This document shows, piece by piece, positions 49,206 through 59,906 of a stretch of 64,000 bases of DNA; the stretch's first letter is position 1; the number at the start of each line of letters is the position of its first letter. The notes below the pieces were generated by a model. It did not search any database and had not been told where the DNA came from. It saw nothing but the letters and a program-made list of their open reading frames with translations. The stretch is taken from NCBI RefSeq assembly GCF_027482425.1, contig NZ_JAIXWA010000072.1:62001-126000 (forward strand), read 5' to 3'. The DNA is from Flavobacterium sp. GTDB lineage: Bacteria; Bacteroidota; Bacteroidia; Flavobacteriales; Flavobacteriaceae. The translations under genes were made by a program, and so were the position numbers.

Positions 49206-49593
49206 TTTTTTGGGTGCTTTGGACTTTCTCCCATTTGGCAAATAAAAGTTGCGTTTTTTCTTCAATTTCTGCAAACGGCAAACGGTCGCGGGTTTGGTAA
49301 AAAAACAACATCACTTGGGGTTCCACGAGCTGTTCTTTGATTTGGTGTTGGTGTTTACGATAACATTCGCGCAATACCCGTTTGAAATAGTTGCGATCGA
49401 CGGCTTTTTTGAAATATTTTTTAGAAACCGAAACGGCTATTTGCAACGGCACTTTATTCTCGGGCACCGAGAGAAACACTAGGCGCAACGGATATTGTCC
49501 CACGCTTTGTCCCTCCGTAAAAAGCCGTTCAATTAGTTTTTGCCGCTTGAGTTTTTCCGATTTGGGATAACTAGCCGTCTTTTGTGTTTCCAA
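49189..49593 (-). CDS. rnpA: Ribonuclease P protein component
   Basis: KLKRQKLIERLFTEGQSV, IAVSVSKKYFKKAVDRNYFKRVLRECYRKHQHQI. Confidence 0.93.
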   Translation of the reverse strand: METQKTASYPKSEKLKRQKLIERLFTEGQSVGQYPLRLVFLSVPENKVPLQIAVSVSKKYFKKAVDRNYFKRVLRECYRKHQHQIKEQLVEPQVMLFFYQTRDRLPFAEIEEKTQLLFAKWEKVQSTQKNEKDV

Positions 49594-49596
49594 AAG

Positions 49597-50010
49597 TTAT
49601 TTCGAATTATAGACGTTATACACCATTTTTAAATCGCGGTAATTGATGTAAAATTGCATGCGTCCCCCTTCGTCTTTACGGGTTACCAACAAAACCACAC
49701 ACATTTCCCCATTATTATCTAAACATTCAAACCCAAGGGTTTCTTCTTTATCGTTGGCAATTTTATCATAATAAGCGGTGATGCGGTACAATTGCAAGTC
49801 TTTGGAATGCACCACAATCCGGTCTTTATCACCATCGAGGGTAATAACCACATCGGCGGGTTTAAATTCTGACCATTCCGACCACTGCCCTTTTTTATCC
49901 CGATCCATAATACTTAAACTGCTGGCTTTAAAGCGGTATTTCTGTGCCGAAACCGGTTGCATTACCGCCAACAAAAGCCCTAAAAGCAAGAGAAGTCGTA
50001 AATATTTCAT
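49597..50010 (-). CDS. Hypothetical secreted protein
   Basis: Signal peptide MKYLRLLLLLGLLLAVMQPVSAQ; 137 aa. Confidence 0.65.
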   Translation of the reverse strand: MKYLRLLLLLGLLLAVMQPVSAQKYRFKASSLSIMDRDKKGQWSEWSEFKPADVVITLDGDKDRIVVHSKDLQLYRITAYYDKIANDKEETLGFECLDNNGEMCVVLLVTRKDEGGRMQFYINYRDLKMVYNVYNSK

Positions 50011-50589
50011 CCTGAAAAAATTATACGGTGTAAAACTACAAATTCTAATTTAGAAAATATGTCTTTACTAAAACGATAAGACCATAGTTTTATTTTTCTA
50101 AAAACGCTCTTTTCAAAGTATAATTATTACCATTCGTTTCTAAAAAAAAGAAATCTTTGCTTCTATTCGTTACTTAATTCTCATATTTAATGTTTTTGTT
50201 ATTTTTTTTCCCAAAGTCAGGAGACTGTTGCTTCAGCATAATATATTGAAGAACACTTATGATGGTAAAGGGGTTTTACATTTCCCTGTGAAAGGACGCG
50301 CTGTGACTATATAAAGCGAAGCAGAGTTAACTTCAAAATTTAAACTTTAAACCAATAAAATGAATCAAGCCTGCTTAAAAATAGCGCATGACCGGGTTTT
50401 ATGATGAAGACTAAGCGATTGGAATCGTTTGGTAGCGGGTCCTAAATCGTACTATCGAGGTATTATCAATTTTAAAAAGATAAAACATTTAAAAAAGGTT
50501 TACCACCTGATCTGAATAGAATAAAATTAACCATTTCATAAACCATAAATTTATGGATATGTTTAATTTTGAAAGTTAAAACCTACTAA

Positions 50590-52272
50590 ATGACTAAAAT
50601 TTATTTTATTGCAATATTTTTTTTGGGAATAGGATTCAATTATGCACAAATAGGGATTGGTACAACAACACCGCAAGGCGCCTTGGATGTTACCTCAACC
50701 TCCGATGGTTTGTTGATACCGAGAGTTGCTTTAGTAGATACTGTAACTCCAGTGGTAGAAACGCCTACACAATCGGAGCTGGTTTTTAATACGGCTACTA
50801 GTGGAATAGCCCCCAATCAAGTTTCTCCCGGATTTTATTATTGGAATGGCACTCTTTGGGTAAAATTATTATCTGAAAGTTCGGCAATAGTTGGATGGGA
50901 TTTAGTTGGAAATTCTGGCACAAATGATAATATCAATTTTATTGGAACGACCGACAATGTCCCTTTAAATTTTAGAATAAATGACCAAAAATCGGGACGT
51001 TTAACCTCTACAGGCGAAACTTTTTTTGGGTATCAAGCAGGTTTTGCCAATACAGAAGTTTATAATTCAGGATTAGGTTATCAATCGTTGTTTGCAAATA
51101 GTACAGGAAATTGGAACACTGCTACGGGTTATCGTTCTTTGTTTTCAAATACTACGGGATCTTTAAATTCCGCTACGGGTAGTTTTGCCTTACAAAACAA
51201 CACCACGGGTTTTCAAAATACGGCCATCGGTAGTTTTGCATTGAATTTGAATACAACCGGATATGATAATGCTGCAACCGGAAGTTATTCTTTGAATTTT
51301 AACACAACCGGATATGGCAATACAGCCAATGGGAGCTATTCGTTGTTTGTTAACAGTACTGGAATTTTCAATACAGCCACTGGAGGTTATAGTTTACATA
51401 ACAACACCATCGGAAATAATAATACATCTAATGGATATTATTCATTATTCTCAAACACGACCGGAATCGAGCATTCAGCATTTGGATCGTATAGTTTACA
51501 AAAAAACACTACAGGGAGTCGAAATACCGCATTTGGATCAAATGCATTACGCGAAACGACTACAGGTTCAAATAATGTAGCAATTGGCACGTTTTGTTTA
51601 CAAAATGCTACCACTGCAATTGGAAATACGGCTATAGGTTTTCAAACAGGTGTTGCAGGAACATCAATTCTAACGGGTAGTTTTAATACACTTGTGGGTT
51701 ATACCGCAAGTTCGGATAGTTCAGTAAGGAGAAATTGTATTGCATTGGCGGGAAATGGGAATCTAAATTTTGGAGGAGATAATCGTGTACGCATAGGTAA
51801 TAACGCGATGACGTCAATAGGTGGTCAAGTAAGCTGGACAACGATCTCTGATCAGCGGGTGAAACAAAACGTGCAGCAGGATGTTAAGGTGTTGGATTTT
51901 ATTTTAAAATTAAAACCGGTAACTTATAATTATAGTATTGAACAATCCAATCAAATTCAAAAAGTCAATTCTTCCGATGATTGGGCTGGGAAATACAATA
52001 TTGAAAAAATGCGATTTAGTGGTTTTTTAGCCCAAGAAGTTCTAAATTCGGCTCGAGAAGTGGGTTATGATTTTAGCGGGGTTGACCAGCCCGAAGACGC
52101 CAATGGATTGTGGGGTTTGCGCTATGCTGAGTTTACGGTTCCCTTGGTTAAAGCTGTTCAAGAACTTCATGAAAAAAATGAATTGCTAATGCAACAAAAC
52201 GATTTATTACAACAACAGATTCAGTTGTTAACTACTCGGCTACAAAAACTCGAACAGCAAGTAAAACCATAA
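50590..52272 (+). CDS. Tail-fiber-type protein with S74-like intramolecular chaperone domain
   Basis: Signal peptide, IGIGTTTPQGALDVTSTSDGLLIPRVALVD, YadA-head-like 17-aa repeats, and C-terminal WTTISDQRVKQNVQQDVKVLDFILKLKPVTYNYS with coiled coil. Confidence 0.85.
   Translation: MTKIYFIAIFFLGIGFNYAQIGIGTTTPQGALDVTSTSDGLLIPRVALVDTVTPVVETPTQSELVFNTATSGIAPNQVSPGFYYWNGTLWVKLLSESSAIVGWDLVGNSGTNDNINFIGTTDNVPLNFRINDQKSGRLTSTGETFFGYQAGFANTEVYNSGLGYQSLFANSTGNWNTATGYRSLFSNTTGSLNSATGSFALQNNTTGFQNTAIGSFALNLNTTGYDNAATGSYSLNFNTTGYGNTANGSYSLFVNSTGIFNTATGGYSLHNNTIGNNNTSNGYYSLFSNTTGIEHSAFGSYSLQKNTTGSRNTAFGSNALRETTTGSNNVAIGTFCLQNATTAIGNTAIGFQTGVAGTSILTGSFNTLVGYTASSDSSVRRNCIALAGNGNLNFGGDNRVRIGNNAMTSIGGQVSWTTISDQRVKQNVQQDVKVLDFILKLKPVTYNYSIEQSNQIQKVNSSDDWAGKYNIEKMRFSGFLAQEVLNSAREVGYDFSGVDQPEDANGLWGLRYAEFTVPLVKAVQELHEKNELLMQQNDLLQQQIQLLTTRLQKLEQQVKP
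51076..51636 (+). repeat. Coding tandem repeat, 11 x 51 bp (17-aa units G-x-x-x-L-x-x-N-T-T-G-x-x-N-T-A-x)
   Basis: Units from GYQSLFANSTGNWNTAT to GTFCLQNATTAIGNTAI; first unit at 51076 and following GFQTG at 51637 give exactly 561 bp. Confidence 0.85.
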
Positions 52273-52374
52273 TAAAGATCCTCTTTTTTTAAAATAACCC
52301 ATAGTTCTATTGTTCTAGTTAAAGTCTCATGACATTTAGCAAGGCAATAAAAACGCTTTGCGGCGCTCGATGTA

Positions 52375-54240
52375 TTAGTTTTCGTATTGGTTATTATTTC
52401 CTTTCACATCGGCCATCAATCCCATTGGGTCAATGACAATGCTTTTGATCGTAGCCAACGGTTTTTCGATGCGGAACTGATAACGGGGATTGCCCCAAGT
52501 CCAGTCCGTTAAAATTTTACGCGGTAATTCCGGGTCGGGATTGGGTTTGATATAATGCAACATCCGCAACGGAATATAGAAATTCTCTTTCGATCCGTCG
52601 GTGTAGGTCACCTGCAAGTCAATTGGCATCGGCATGCGGCCCAAACGCTCTAGATTAACGACAGCGGCCCCCTCTTTTTCCTCCACCGAGGCAATGCTGT
52701 AGTCAATCGTGTTGGTGGTTTGGGTAAAATCGATCAAATACCAATCCAACACCGCGCCCGAAACCCGCTCGGCTGTGCGTTTAATGTCGTTCGGAGTTGG
52801 GTGTTTGAACTTGAAGTCTTGGTAATAACGGCGTAAGATTTTATCAAGGTTCACACGCCCTAAAAGGTATTCCAATTGTGCCAAAAACACTTCTCCTTTG
52901 CTGTACGAAGCAATACTGTAACTGCGGTTCTCATCATAGCGGTCGGCATGCGTTGATAAGGGCTGTTCTTTACCGCTGTTGGCCAAATTGATATAGGCTT
53001 TGTAAGCTCCCGCATACGGATTGGCCACAGGTTGCGGTGATAACGTGTTCATTGCACGGTCTTCGATATACGACGTAAATCCTTCATCCATCCAAGGGTG
53101 TTTACTTTCGTTGGTAGCCAAGATATGCTGAAACCAAGAATGGCCCATTTCGTGTGCAATTAAACCCGTTAAGCCGTTCAATTCGCCTTCGCCTAAAATC
53201 AAGGTACACATGGCATATTCCATACCACCATCGCCGCCTTGAATAACACTATATTGCTTGTACGGATAAGGTCCCACCCAATAATTGAACAAATCCATGA
53301 TAGTAACCACTTTGGGTTGTACCGCCTTCCAGGTGAGCGCTATTTCAGGTTTGTTTTTGTATAAAAAATGAAGCGCGACTCCGTTCGGACCCTTTGCTAT
53401 GTCATGCACATAATCGGGGTCGGCCGCCCAGGTAAAATCGTGAACCTGCGGGGCCACAAAATGCCAAGTCAGCGTTTTTTGCTTCTTTGGAATAGTCACT
53501 TTTACCCCCGAATCTTGATAGTTGTATCCGATTTCATTTCCGTTTTGCAAATACCCTGTACCGCCGAGAATATACGATTTGTCAATGGTGATTTTCACAT
53601 CAAAATTACCCCAAACACCCTGAAATTCTCGGGCAATGTACGGATCCACATGCCAGCCTTCAAAATCAAATTCGGCCATTTTAGGATACCACTGACTCAT
53701 CGAAAGGGCAACCCCTTCGCGATTGTTTCGTCCCGAGCGTCGAATTTGCAGTGGAACTTGACCTTCAAAGTTAAGCGTAAGCATGGTTGATTTGCCCGGA
53801 AGCAAAGGCGCGGCTAGGGGTACTTTGAGTAAGGTTCCGCTCATGGTGGTTTCGAGTAGCGCTCCGGCTTGACGTACATTGCTAACGTTCAAATACCCTA
53901 TTTCATCTGGCTTGAGTTGCGCAATGCGACTCTGTTTGATTTCTTTATCGCCCTCTTTGATTTTGTTGACCATACGGCTGTCAGGATCCTTGATGTGTTG
54001 AATGCGCATGTCCATCTCACTTCCCGGTTGAAAAGCGTTGTTGTACAAATGATAGTATACCGTTTGTAAGGTGTCGGGCGAATTATTGGTGTAAGTGAGT
54101 TCTTGGGTTCCCGTGTAGCGATAGGTGGTAACATCCATGGAGACTTCCATTTTGTAATCAACATGTTGTTGCCAATATCCATTTTGTGCCTGACACAAGA
54201 GGGAACAAAAGAAGGTTCCAAAAATCAAAAGTGGTTTCAT
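52375..54240 (-). CDS. M1 family aminopeptidase
   Basis: GLIAHEMGHSWFQHILATNESKHPWMDEGFTSYIEDRAM; YSKGEVFLAQLEYLLG. Confidence 0.92.
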   Translation of the reverse strand: MKPLLIFGTFFCSLLCQAQNGYWQQHVDYKMEVSMDVTTYRYTGTQELTYTNNSPDTLQTVYYHLYNNAFQPGSEMDMRIQHIKDPDSRMVNKIKEGDKEIKQSRIAQLKPDEIGYLNVSNVRQAGALLETTMSGTLLKVPLAAPLLPGKSTMLTLNFEGQVPLQIRRSGRNNREGVALSMSQWYPKMAEFDFEGWHVDPYIAREFQGVWGNFDVKITIDKSYILGGTGYLQNGNEIGYNYQDSGVKVTIPKKQKTLTWHFVAPQVHDFTWAADPDYVHDIAKGPNGVALHFLYKNKPEIALTWKAVQPKVVTIMDLFNYWVGPYPYKQYSVIQGGDGGMEYAMCTLILGEGELNGLTGLIAHEMGHSWFQHILATNESKHPWMDEGFTSYIEDRAMNTLSPQPVANPYAGAYKAYINLANSGKEQPLSTHADRYDENRSYSIASYSKGEVFLAQLEYLLGRVNLDKILRRYYQDFKFKHPTPNDIKRTAERVSGAVLDWYLIDFTQTTNTIDYSIASVEEKEGAAVVNLERLGRMPMPIDLQVTYTDGSKENFYIPLRMLHYIKPNPDPELPRKILTDWTWGNPRYQFRIEKPLATIKSIVIDPMGLMADVKGNNNQYEN

Positions 54241-54391
54241 AGTCTTGAATTACAAGGGTTCATTTTTTGTAACAAATCATGCCACAAACTACGGGGTAAC
54301 TTGTGGCATGTTTGCTATTTTCGGGTTTTTATTTCATCCAAAAGAGTGGCGAAAATACCCTATTTATTCAGCGGTAAAGGAGTATACTCGC

Positions 54392-56017
54392 TTAGTTTTT
54401 TGCCGCACGTACCATTTGATCCGCCATTAGCAACGCATTGTAGGCATTTACAATTTTGCCCGATACGCAAGTGGCGCTAAAAGGAATTTGTACTTTTTCT
54501 TCGCCAACACCCACATTGGTTGCAATAGCAATTCCTGAATCCATCAAAATGTGTTTCACCTGTGAAGCAGTCAAAGAAGGGTAATACGAACGGATTAACG
54601 CTGCAACGCCCGCCGCGTTAGGGGAAGCCATCGAGGTGCCTTGCTCGTATTTGTATTTGTTGTTGGGATAGGTAGCGTAGATTTTTACCCCAGGAGCAAA
54701 AACGTCGACATTTTTCTGACCGTAGTTGGAGAAGTCAGCGACCATTTTAGTACCCGTCGCGGTATTTAAGGCTCCGATGGTAATAAGGTTGTCGGCAATT
54801 TCCTTTCCGTTGACTTCATCGGTGGGGAAATTCGGTTCCACATCAATGTCTTTGCTGTCGTTTCCTGCCGCATGAACAATAAGTACATCTTTACTTTCGG
54901 CATATTTAATAGCATCCCACACCCATTCTCTGTGTGGAGAATAATCTTTACCAAAACTGCCGTTGATGACTTTGGCGCCATTATCCACCGCATAACGAAT
55001 CGCCAAGGCAATGTCTTTATCGTATTCATCACCGTTGGGCACCGCACGAATCGCCATGATTTCAACATTTTTAGCCATCACACCATCGCCGCCGATGCCG
55101 TTGCCTCTCACTTGTGCAATGATTCCCGCAACGTGCGTGCCGTGCGACGCATCCGCTACATCGGGGCCTTTTACATTCCCGTTACCGTAGTTGCGATCAT
55201 TCAAATCTTCAGGATTATCCCCTACCGCTTTTCGACCGTCAAATTCTACGTTGAGGTTGTAATTGAGTTGGTCATAAATATAATCCACATACGATTTGAT
55301 TTCCTCTTGAAATTCGTCACCCGCTTGGGCCGCAATACTCATCATAATCATTTTACTGCGGTTGAGATTGGCATCTGTGGTGCTTATTCCTTTGAGGTCT
55401 TCTTTCGTGTACGTTTCTTTTTTCAAGAAGGTTCGAATGTCTTTATCGGCCTTCGCAATCATATCGACTTGTGGCTTTTGCTGTTTCATTTCCTGCAACT
55501 TTTGGTCCAGTTCAGCTTTAGCACGTTTGTACGTATCTGAACCGTCATCGCCTTTTTTCACGATACGGGTGAGCTCCAAATTCATGGCCGTAGCCTCACC
55601 CAAAAAGTTCCACCCATGGACATCATCGACAAATCCATTTTTGTCGTCATCGATATTGTTGTTGGGAATTTCTTTGGCATTCGTCCAAATCCGGCCTTTC
55701 AAATCGGGATGATCGATATCAACCCCCGAATCGATAACGCCTACGATGATTTTCGTTCCTTTACGCTTTTTCAACAATTCGGCATACGCGCGATCCACAC
55801 TCATCCCCGGAACCGTGTCTTTAATTAAGTCCAAGTGACTCCATCGTTTTAAGTCGGATTCCTTAATCGGCGTTGTTTTTAAAACAGTTTTGTCAATTTT
55901 TGCGGGATCGGTGCTTACAAACGGCGCATTAGACGACCCACAACCGGTGAGCAAGGAGGCAGTAACAAGCGCAATCCATGCTGATTTTTCAAAATTCAAG
56001 TGCAACATAATTTTCAT
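54392..56017 (-). CDS. S8 family (subtilisin-like) serine peptidase, lipoprotein
   Basis: GVIDSGVDIDHPDLKG, ASHGTHVAGIIAQVRGN, GTSMASPNAAGVAALI; lipobox LLTGC. Confidence 0.94.
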   Translation of the reverse strand: MKIMLHLNFEKSAWIALVTASLLTGCGSSNAPFVSTDPAKIDKTVLKTTPIKESDLKRWSHLDLIKDTVPGMSVDRAYAELLKKRKGTKIIVGVIDSGVDIDHPDLKGRIWTNAKEIPNNNIDDDKNGFVDDVHGWNFLGEATAMNLELTRIVKKGDDGSDTYKRAKAELDQKLQEMKQQKPQVDMIAKADKDIRTFLKKETYTKEDLKGISTTDANLNRSKMIMMSIAAQAGDEFQEEIKSYVDYIYDQLNYNLNVEFDGRKAVGDNPEDLNDRNYGNGNVKGPDVADASHGTHVAGIIAQVRGNGIGGDGVMAKNVEIMAIRAVPNGDEYDKDIALAIRYAVDNGAKVINGSFGKDYSPHREWVWDAIKYAESKDVLIVHAAGNDSKDIDVEPNFPTDEVNGKEIADNLITIGALNTATGTKMVADFSNYGQKNVDVFAPGVKIYATYPNNKYKYEQGTSMASPNAAGVAALIRSYYPSLTASQVKHILMDSGIAIATNVGVGEEKVQIPFSATCVSGKIVNAYNALLMADQMVRAAKN

Positions 56018-56086
56018 TTCTAGGGAATTTGCCATAATTGGGTTTAAAAATATTCGCTTTTGCAGTAAAAGCCTTAGCGATTAACA

Positions 56087-56950
56087 TTAGATTAAGATAT
56101 CTTCCAAACGATACACCTGATCGAGTCGGATGCCTTTTTCGGTGTGCTGCACGGTCACAATAGGATTGTGCGCATCGTGTTCCAACCACAAATAGTATCC
56201 CAGGTCGGCGGCATCGGTCAAGAATTTTGTTTTTTCATCCAAGGTCAACAGCGGTCGCGTATCATAACCCATCACATAGGGAATAGGAATATGGCCTGCT
56301 GTAGCCAACAAATCGGCACAAAATACAAGGGTTTTATTGCCGTATTGAATGTGAGGCAACATTTGCTTTTCGGTATGTCCGTCGGCGAAGAAGATGTTGA
56401 ATCCCATTTCGTTGGAAAAGCCAAAATCACTTTCAGGACGGTTGATAAAATGCAATTGTCCACTCTCTTGCATCGGGATAATATTTTCGTGTAAAAATGA
56501 CGCTTTTTCCCGTGCATTGGGTTGTGTGGCCCACTGCCAATGGTTTTCGTTGGTCCAAAATTTAGCATTTTTAAACGCAACTTCATAGCCTTCTCCCGAC
56601 GATTTACGGTTTACACTTCCCCCACAATGGTCAAAATGCAAGTGGGTCATAAACACATCAGTAACATCATCGCGGTGAAAGCCATGTTTAGCCAACGAAG
56701 CATCGAGCGAATGATCGCCCCAAAGGGAATAATAACTAAAGAATTTTTCCGACTGTTTGTTGCCCATACCCGTGTCAATCAAGGTCAATCGATTTCCCTC
56801 TTCAATCAACAAACAACGCGCGGCAATATCAATGAGATTGTTGGCATCTGCTGGATTGGTTTTGTGCCAAATGGTTTTGGGAACGACCCCAAACATAGCG
56901 CCACCGTCCAATTTAAAATTACCGGCTTCAATAGCATAGAGTTTCTTCAT
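56087..56950 (-). CDS. MBL-fold metallo-hydrolase
   Basis: LTLIDTGMGNK, DVTDVFMTHLHFDHCGGSVNR. Confidence 0.92.
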   Translation of the reverse strand: MKKLYAIEAGNFKLDGGAMFGVVPKTIWHKTNPADANNLIDIAARCLLIEEGNRLTLIDTGMGNKQSEKFFSYYSLWGDHSLDASLAKHGFHRDDVTDVFMTHLHFDHCGGSVNRKSSGEGYEVAFKNAKFWTNENHWQWATQPNAREKASFLHENIIPMQESGQLHFINRPESDFGFSNEMGFNIFFADGHTEKQMLPHIQYGNKTLVFCADLLATAGHIPIPYVMGYDTRPLLTLDEKTKFLTDAADLGYYLWLEHDAHNPIVTVQHTEKGIRLDQVYRLEDILI

Positions 56951-57119
56951 ATAAATCCTTGTAAACGTTCACTATTTTGGGTGGACAAGGTACAAAATCC
57001 AAACGGTAACTTTTGATAAACTTTATTTATAAGAATTCGACTAAAAAATATGTTAAATCGACGAGTGAAAAGCTTTAAGGTGTATCTTTGCAACAATTTA
57101 GACAAAATTAAAATAAGCT

Positions 57120-57449
57120 ATGATTAAAGTGTCCGAATCAGCCAGTAAAAAAATTGTCGAAATGATGCATGACGACGGTTTTGATGCCTCTCACGACTAT
57201 GTTCGTGTTGGAGTAAAAAGCGGTGGATGTTCTGGTTTGTCCTATGAGCTAAAATTTGATAAGTCGATCGGTGAAAACGATAAAGTTTTTGAGGACAACA
57301 ACGTTCGCATCGCCGTGGAGAAAAAGTCCTTTTTGTATTTAGCGGGAACTGTTTTAGAATATTCAGGCGGTTTGAATGGAAAAGGCTTTGTTTTTAATAA
57401 TCCCAATGCGAGTCGCACGTGTGGATGTGGGGAGAGTTTTTCGCTCTAA
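57120..57449 (+). CDS. Iron-sulfur cluster assembly accessory protein (SufA/IscA-like)
   Basis: VRVGVKSGGCSGLSYELKF...NPNASRTCGCGESFSL (C-x-C-G-C motif). Confidence 0.95.
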   Translation: MIKVSESASKKIVEMMHDDGFDASHDYVRVGVKSGGCSGLSYELKFDKSIGENDKVFEDNNVRIAVEKKSFLYLAGTVLEYSGGLNGKGFVFNNPNASRTCGCGESFSL

Positions 57450-57498
57450 AAAGCGCAAGCTAATTATGTTGCATTGCAATAATTTTTAAATCAAAACC

Positions 57499-58947
57499 AT
57501 GGCAAAATATACCGAAGACGATTTAAAAGTCGAACTCGAGAATAAAGAATACGAATACGGCTTTTACACTGATATCGAAAGTGAGACTTTCCCAGCCGGA
57601 TTGAACGAAGACATTGTGCGCGCGATTTCAAAAAAGAAAGGTGAACCCGAGTGGATGACCGAGTGGCGTTTGGAAGCCTTCCGAGCTTGGTGCGAAATGG
57701 TTGAACCCGAATGGGCTAATGTACATTACGAAAAACCCGATTTTCAAGCGATTTCCTATTATTCGGCGCCCAAGAAAAAGGACAAATACGCTTCCCTTGA
57801 CGAGGTGGATCCCGAGTTGTTGGATACCTTCAAAAAGTTGGGAATCTCGTTAGACGAACAAAAGAAATTGGCAGGAGTAGCCGTAGACATTGTGATGGAC
57901 TCCGTTTCGGTGGCCACTACGTTCAAAAAGACCTTGGCAGAAAAAGGAATTATCTTCTGTTCCATCTCGGAAGCCATTCAAGAGCATCCCGAATTGGTTC
58001 AAAAATACATCGGTTCGGTTGTACCCCAGAAAGACAACTTTTATGCGGCTTTGAACTCGGCCGTGTTCTCTGATGGCAGTTTTTGTTATATTCCCAAAGG
58101 CGTTCGGTGTCCGATGGAATTGTCTACCTATTTCCGCATCAATCAAGGAGGAACAGGACAGTTTGAGCGCACGTTGGTGATTGCAGACGAAGGCAGTTAT
58201 GTGTCGTACCTAGAAGGGTGTACCGCACCGAGTCGCGATGAAAATCAATTGCATGCGGCAGTGGTCGAATTAATCGCGTTGGATAATGCCGAAATCAAAT
58301 ATTCAACCGTTCAAAACTGGTATCCCGGAAATAAAGAAGGAAAAGGCGGTGTGTACAACTTTGTGACCAAACGTGGGTTGTGCGAAACCAATGCTAAAAT
58401 TTCGTGGACGCAGGTAGAAACCGGTTCGGCAGTTACCTGGAAGTATCCAAGTTGTGTGTTGAAAGGCGATAATTCAATCGGAGAATTTTACTCCATTGCG
58501 GTTACCAACAACTTCCAACAAGCCGACACGGGAACGAAGATGATTCATTTAGGGAAAAATACTCGTTCGACCATTATCTCCAAGGGAATCTCTGCGGGGA
58601 AATCACAGAATAGTTACCGAGGATTAGTTCAAATTGGTGCGCGTGCCGAAAATGCGCGTAATTTCTCGCAATGTGACTCGTTGTTGATGGGGAACCAATG
58701 TGGGGCGCATACTTTTCCGTATATCGAAAGTAAAAACGTGACGGCTCGAATTGAGCACGAAGCCACCACGTCTAAAATTGGTGAAGATCAAGTATTCTAT
58801 TGCAACCAACGCGGGATTCCCACGGAAAAGGCGATTGCATTAATCGTGAACGGATTCAGTAAAGAAGTCTTAAACAAATTACCAATGGAATTTGCGGTTG
58901 AAGCCCAGAAATTGTTGGAGATTTCGTTGGAGGGAAGCGTAGGATAG
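57499..58947 (+). CDS. sufB: Fe-S cluster assembly protein SufB
   Basis: [74 protein letters not shown]. Confidence 0.97.
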   Translation: MAKYTEDDLKVELENKEYEYGFYTDIESETFPAGLNEDIVRAISKKKGEPEWMTEWRLEAFRAWCEMVEPEWANVHYEKPDFQAISYYSAPKKKDKYASLDEVDPELLDTFKKLGISLDEQKKLAGVAVDIVMDSVSVATTFKKTLAEKGIIFCSISEAIQEHPELVQKYIGSVVPQKDNFYAALNSAVFSDGSFCYIPKGVRCPMELSTYFRINQGGTGQFERTLVIADEGSYVSYLEGCTAPSRDENQLHAAVVELIALDNAEIKYSTVQNWYPGNKEGKGGVYNFVTKRGLCETNAKISWTQVETGSAVTWKYPSCVLKGDNSIGEFYSIAVTNNFQQADTGTKMIHLGKNTRSTIISKGISAGKSQNSYRGLVQIGARAENARNFSQCDSLLMGNQCGAHTFPYIESKNVTARIEHEATTSKIGEDQVFYCNQRGIPTEKAIALIVNGFSKEVLNKLPMEFAVEAQKLLEISLEGSVG

Positions 58948-59087
58948 TTTTAGACATTTTGAAATTTAAATTCTAAATGATTCTAGTTGACGAAAATCAT
59001 ATAAAAAAACACACTATTTAAATAAAAGTTTCAAGAGTGCACTTAGCTAACCTGAAACTTTAAACTTTAAACCTGAAACTTAAAAAA

Positions 59088-59837
59088 ATGTTACGTATAA
59101 AAAATTTACATGCTTCAGTAGAAGATAAAGACATCTTAAAAGGCATTAATTTAGAAATTAAAGCGGGAGAAGTACACGCGATTATGGGGCCAAATGGTGC
59201 CGGTAAGAGCACGTTGTCTTCCATCATTGCTGGCAATGAAAATTATGAAGTTTCGGAAGGGGAAATTATTTTGGATGGGGAAGATATTTCTGAATTGGCT
59301 CCTGAAGAACGCGCACACAAAGGGGTGTTTTTATCGTTTCAATATCCGGTTGAAATTCCAGGGGTTTCGGTGACCAATTTTATCAAAACCGCCATCAATG
59401 AAAAGCGCAAAGCCAATGGAGAAGAGGAAATGCCTGCCAATGAAATGTTGAAGAAAATCCGTGAGAAATCGGAGTTGTTGGAGATGGATCGTAAATTCTT
59501 ATCCCGTTCCTTAAACGAAGGGTTTTCTGGAGGTGAGAAAAAACGTAACGAGATCTTTCAAATGGCGATGCTGGAACCCAAATTGGCCATTCTCGATGAG
59601 ACCGATTCAGGGTTGGATATTGACGCCTTGCGTATCGTAGCCAACGGCGTGAACAAGTTGAAAAACGAAAACAATGCCGTTTTGGTAATTACCCACTACC
59701 AACGTCTTTTGGATTATATCATCCCCGATTATGTGCACGTCTTGATGGACGGTAAAATCGTGAAAACCGGTGGCGCTGATCTTGCCTTGGCTTTGGAAGA
59801 AAAAGGGTACGATTGGATTAAGAGTGAGATGAATTAG
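59088..59837 (+). CDS. sufC: Fe-S cluster assembly ATPase SufC
   Basis: [54 protein letters not shown]. Confidence 0.97.
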   Translation: MLRIKNLHASVEDKDILKGINLEIKAGEVHAIMGPNGAGKSTLSSIIAGNENYEVSEGEIILDGEDISELAPEERAHKGVFLSFQYPVEIPGVSVTNFIKTAINEKRKANGEEEMPANEMLKKIREKSELLEMDRKFLSRSLNEGFSGGEKKRNEIFQMAMLEPKLAILDETDSGLDIDALRIVANGVNKLKNENNAVLVITHYQRLLDYIIPDYVHVLMDGKIVKTGGADLALALEEKGYDWIKSEMN

Positions 59838-59840
59838 TAA

Positions 59841-59863
59841 GCAGTCGCAGTCGCAGTCGCAGT
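59841..59863 (+). repeat. Short tandem repeat (GCAGTC)x3.8
   Basis: GCAGTCGCAGTCGCAGTCGCAGT just after the sufC stop. Confidence 0.9.
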
Positions 59864-59906
59864 AATCAGTAAGCTGACTGTAACCTTAAACTTGAAACTT
59901 TACACA

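Noticed and set aside
51076-51636. Regular direct repeats considered as a CRISPR array
   Set aside because: Repeats are contiguous, diverged, in-frame and encode a 17-aa protein repeat; no spacers or cas genes.
53368-53790. 140-aa plus-strand ORF
   Set aside because: Antisense shadow of the M1 peptidase gene.
54872-55540. 222-aa plus-strand ORF
   Set aside because: Lies antisense inside the clear S8 peptidase gene; shadow ORF without domain-like composition.
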